Shown here piece after piece: positions 6,401 through 6,776 of a DNA stretch of 6,776 nucleotides; position 1 is the first letter of the stretch; every line of letters starts with the position of its first letter. Where the stretch lies: contig DHOX01000025.1 of the NCBI GenBank assembly GCA_002409785.1, positions 4,841 through 11,616 of the forward strand. Direction: 5' to 3'. Both the position numbers and the translations under genes were made by a program. The stretch is from Prevotella sp. UBA5379 (GTDB lineage: Bacteria > Bacteroidota > Bacteroidia > Bacteroidales > Bacteroidaceae). The notes beneath the pieces are model-generated. The model was given only the letters and a program-made list of their open reading frames with translations. It ran no database searches and was not told the DNA's origin.

Positions 6401-6430
6401 CAAAGATAGAATAAATTGTTGAAAACACAA
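6401..6430 (-). promoter_or_regulatory. promoter of the thiamine uptake operon
   Basis: The minus strand carries TATCTTTG (6401-6408), an exact match to the Bacteroidetes -7 consensus TAnnTTTG. A TTG at 6428-6430, 19 nt further upstream, fits the -33 element. Transcription should begin a few nt after the box, around 6393-6397, giving a leader of about 170 nt that contains the whole riboswitch. Confidence 0.7.
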
Positions 6431-6459
6431 AGAATACTCTTAAAATTCTTTAATGAACT

Positions 6460-6495
6460 AAAAAAGTCCTTTTCCCGACAGGAGAAAAGGACTTT
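6460..6495 (-). terminator. intrinsic terminator of the fumarate hydratase gene
   Basis: On the minus strand a perfect 12-bp stem, AAAGTCCTTTTC / GAAAAGGACTTT with a 9-nt loop, runs into six T (6460-6465). It lies 27 nt beyond the fumarase stop codon and insulates the thiamine operon promoter from read-through. On the plus strand the hairpin is followed only by a broken TTTCTT, so it is mainly one-directional. Confidence 0.9.
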
Positions 6496-6521
6496 CTTAG
6501 TTTGATCAGATGGTCATCCGT

Positions 6522-6776
6522 TTATTTTCCACATTGCTCGCACGGATTCCACGGCTTCAACTGTTTGAAGAAGTCATTACCCTTATCATCTACGAGGATG
6601 AATGCGGGGAAGTCCTTCACGACGATCTTCCAGATGGCTTCCATACCGAGCTCTGGGAAAGCGACACAGTCGATGCTCTTGATGCACTCTTTGGAAAGCA
6701 GTGCGGCGATACCACCGATGGTACCGAGATAGAAACCGCCGTGCTTCTTGCAGGCATCCGTGACAACTTGTGTGCG
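6522..6776 (-). CDS. Class I fumarate hydratase, C-terminal fragment (5' end outside window)
   Basis: Only the last 84 residues are in the window; the reading frame stays open to the window edge and ends with TAA at 6522-6524. The fragment carries KHGGFYLGTIGG (11-22), PELGMEAIWKI (41-51) and FPAFILVDDKGNDFF (56-70), matching the C-terminal beta domain of oxygen-sensitive [4Fe-4S] fumarases of the FumA/FumB type. These interconvert fumarate and malate, in Bacteroidales in the reductive branch leading to succinate. The tail ends PCEQCGK, a CxxC close to the C-terminus; the cluster ligands proper would lie upstream, outside the window. From this piece alone a separate beta subunit of a two-subunit class I hydratase cannot be excluded. 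It is terminated by the hairpin at 6460-6495 and is not part of the thiamine operon. Confidence 0.93.
   Translation of the reverse strand, partial: RTQVVTDACKKHGGFYLGTIGGIAALLSKECIKSIDCVAFPELGMEAIWKIVVKDFPAFILVDDKGNDFFKQLKPWNPCEQCGK

Noticed and set aside
6140..6409. Plus-strand open frames across the riboswitch leader
   Set aside because: They run antisense through a highly conserved structured RNA and the operon promoter; no coding signal.

Overview
The window looks like chromosomal DNA of a Bacteroidales bacterium, most likely Prevotella-like. Three things point there: two large TonB-dependent outer-membrane receptors, two promoters with the Bacteroidetes -7 element (TAnnTTTG), and the gene set TonB receptor - PnuC-type transporter - thiamine pyrophosphokinase behind a TPP riboswitch, which is a known Bacteroidetes arrangement. 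All supported genes are on the minus strand, so transcription runs from high to low coordinates. I see no mobile element, CRISPR array, tRNA or rRNA.

In order of transcription: (1) 6522-6776 is the 3' end of a class I ([4Fe-4S]) fumarate hydratase, closed by a strong intrinsic terminator at 6460-6495. (2) A promoter at 6401-6430 starts a leader of about 170 nt. It holds a 5'-terminal hairpin and a clear TPP riboswitch (about 6261-6379). (3) The riboswitch heads a three-gene operon: a TonB-dependent receptor (3857-6223), a PnuC-family transporter (3227-3853) beginning 3 nt after the receptor stop, and thiamine pyrophosphokinase (2398-3171) after a 55-nt gap. (4) The 277-nt interval 2121-2397 holds a bulged hairpin after the kinase gene, then a separate promoter and short hairpin leader. 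(5) A second TonB-dependent receptor of BtuB-like type (45-2120) follows. Positions 1-44 are downstream sequence with no supported gene.

Together, genes in (3) make a complete thiamine salvage route: receptor across the outer membrane, PnuT-like facilitator across the inner membrane, and cytoplasmic trapping by pyrophosphorylation to TPP. TPP then feeds back on the leader. No thiamine biosynthesis gene is present in the window. The ligand of the second receptor cannot be told from sequence; it resembles corrinoid receptors but has no visible cobalamin riboswitch.

I do not see a wholly unprecedented system. The points most worth a second look are: a 5'-terminal 6-bp hairpin placed exactly 6 nt after the -7 box of both receptor promoters; a duplicated P3 strand that could rearrange the riboswitch; a possible disulfide in the plug of the BtuB-like receptor together with its long unusual signal peptide; and an insertion in the kinase.
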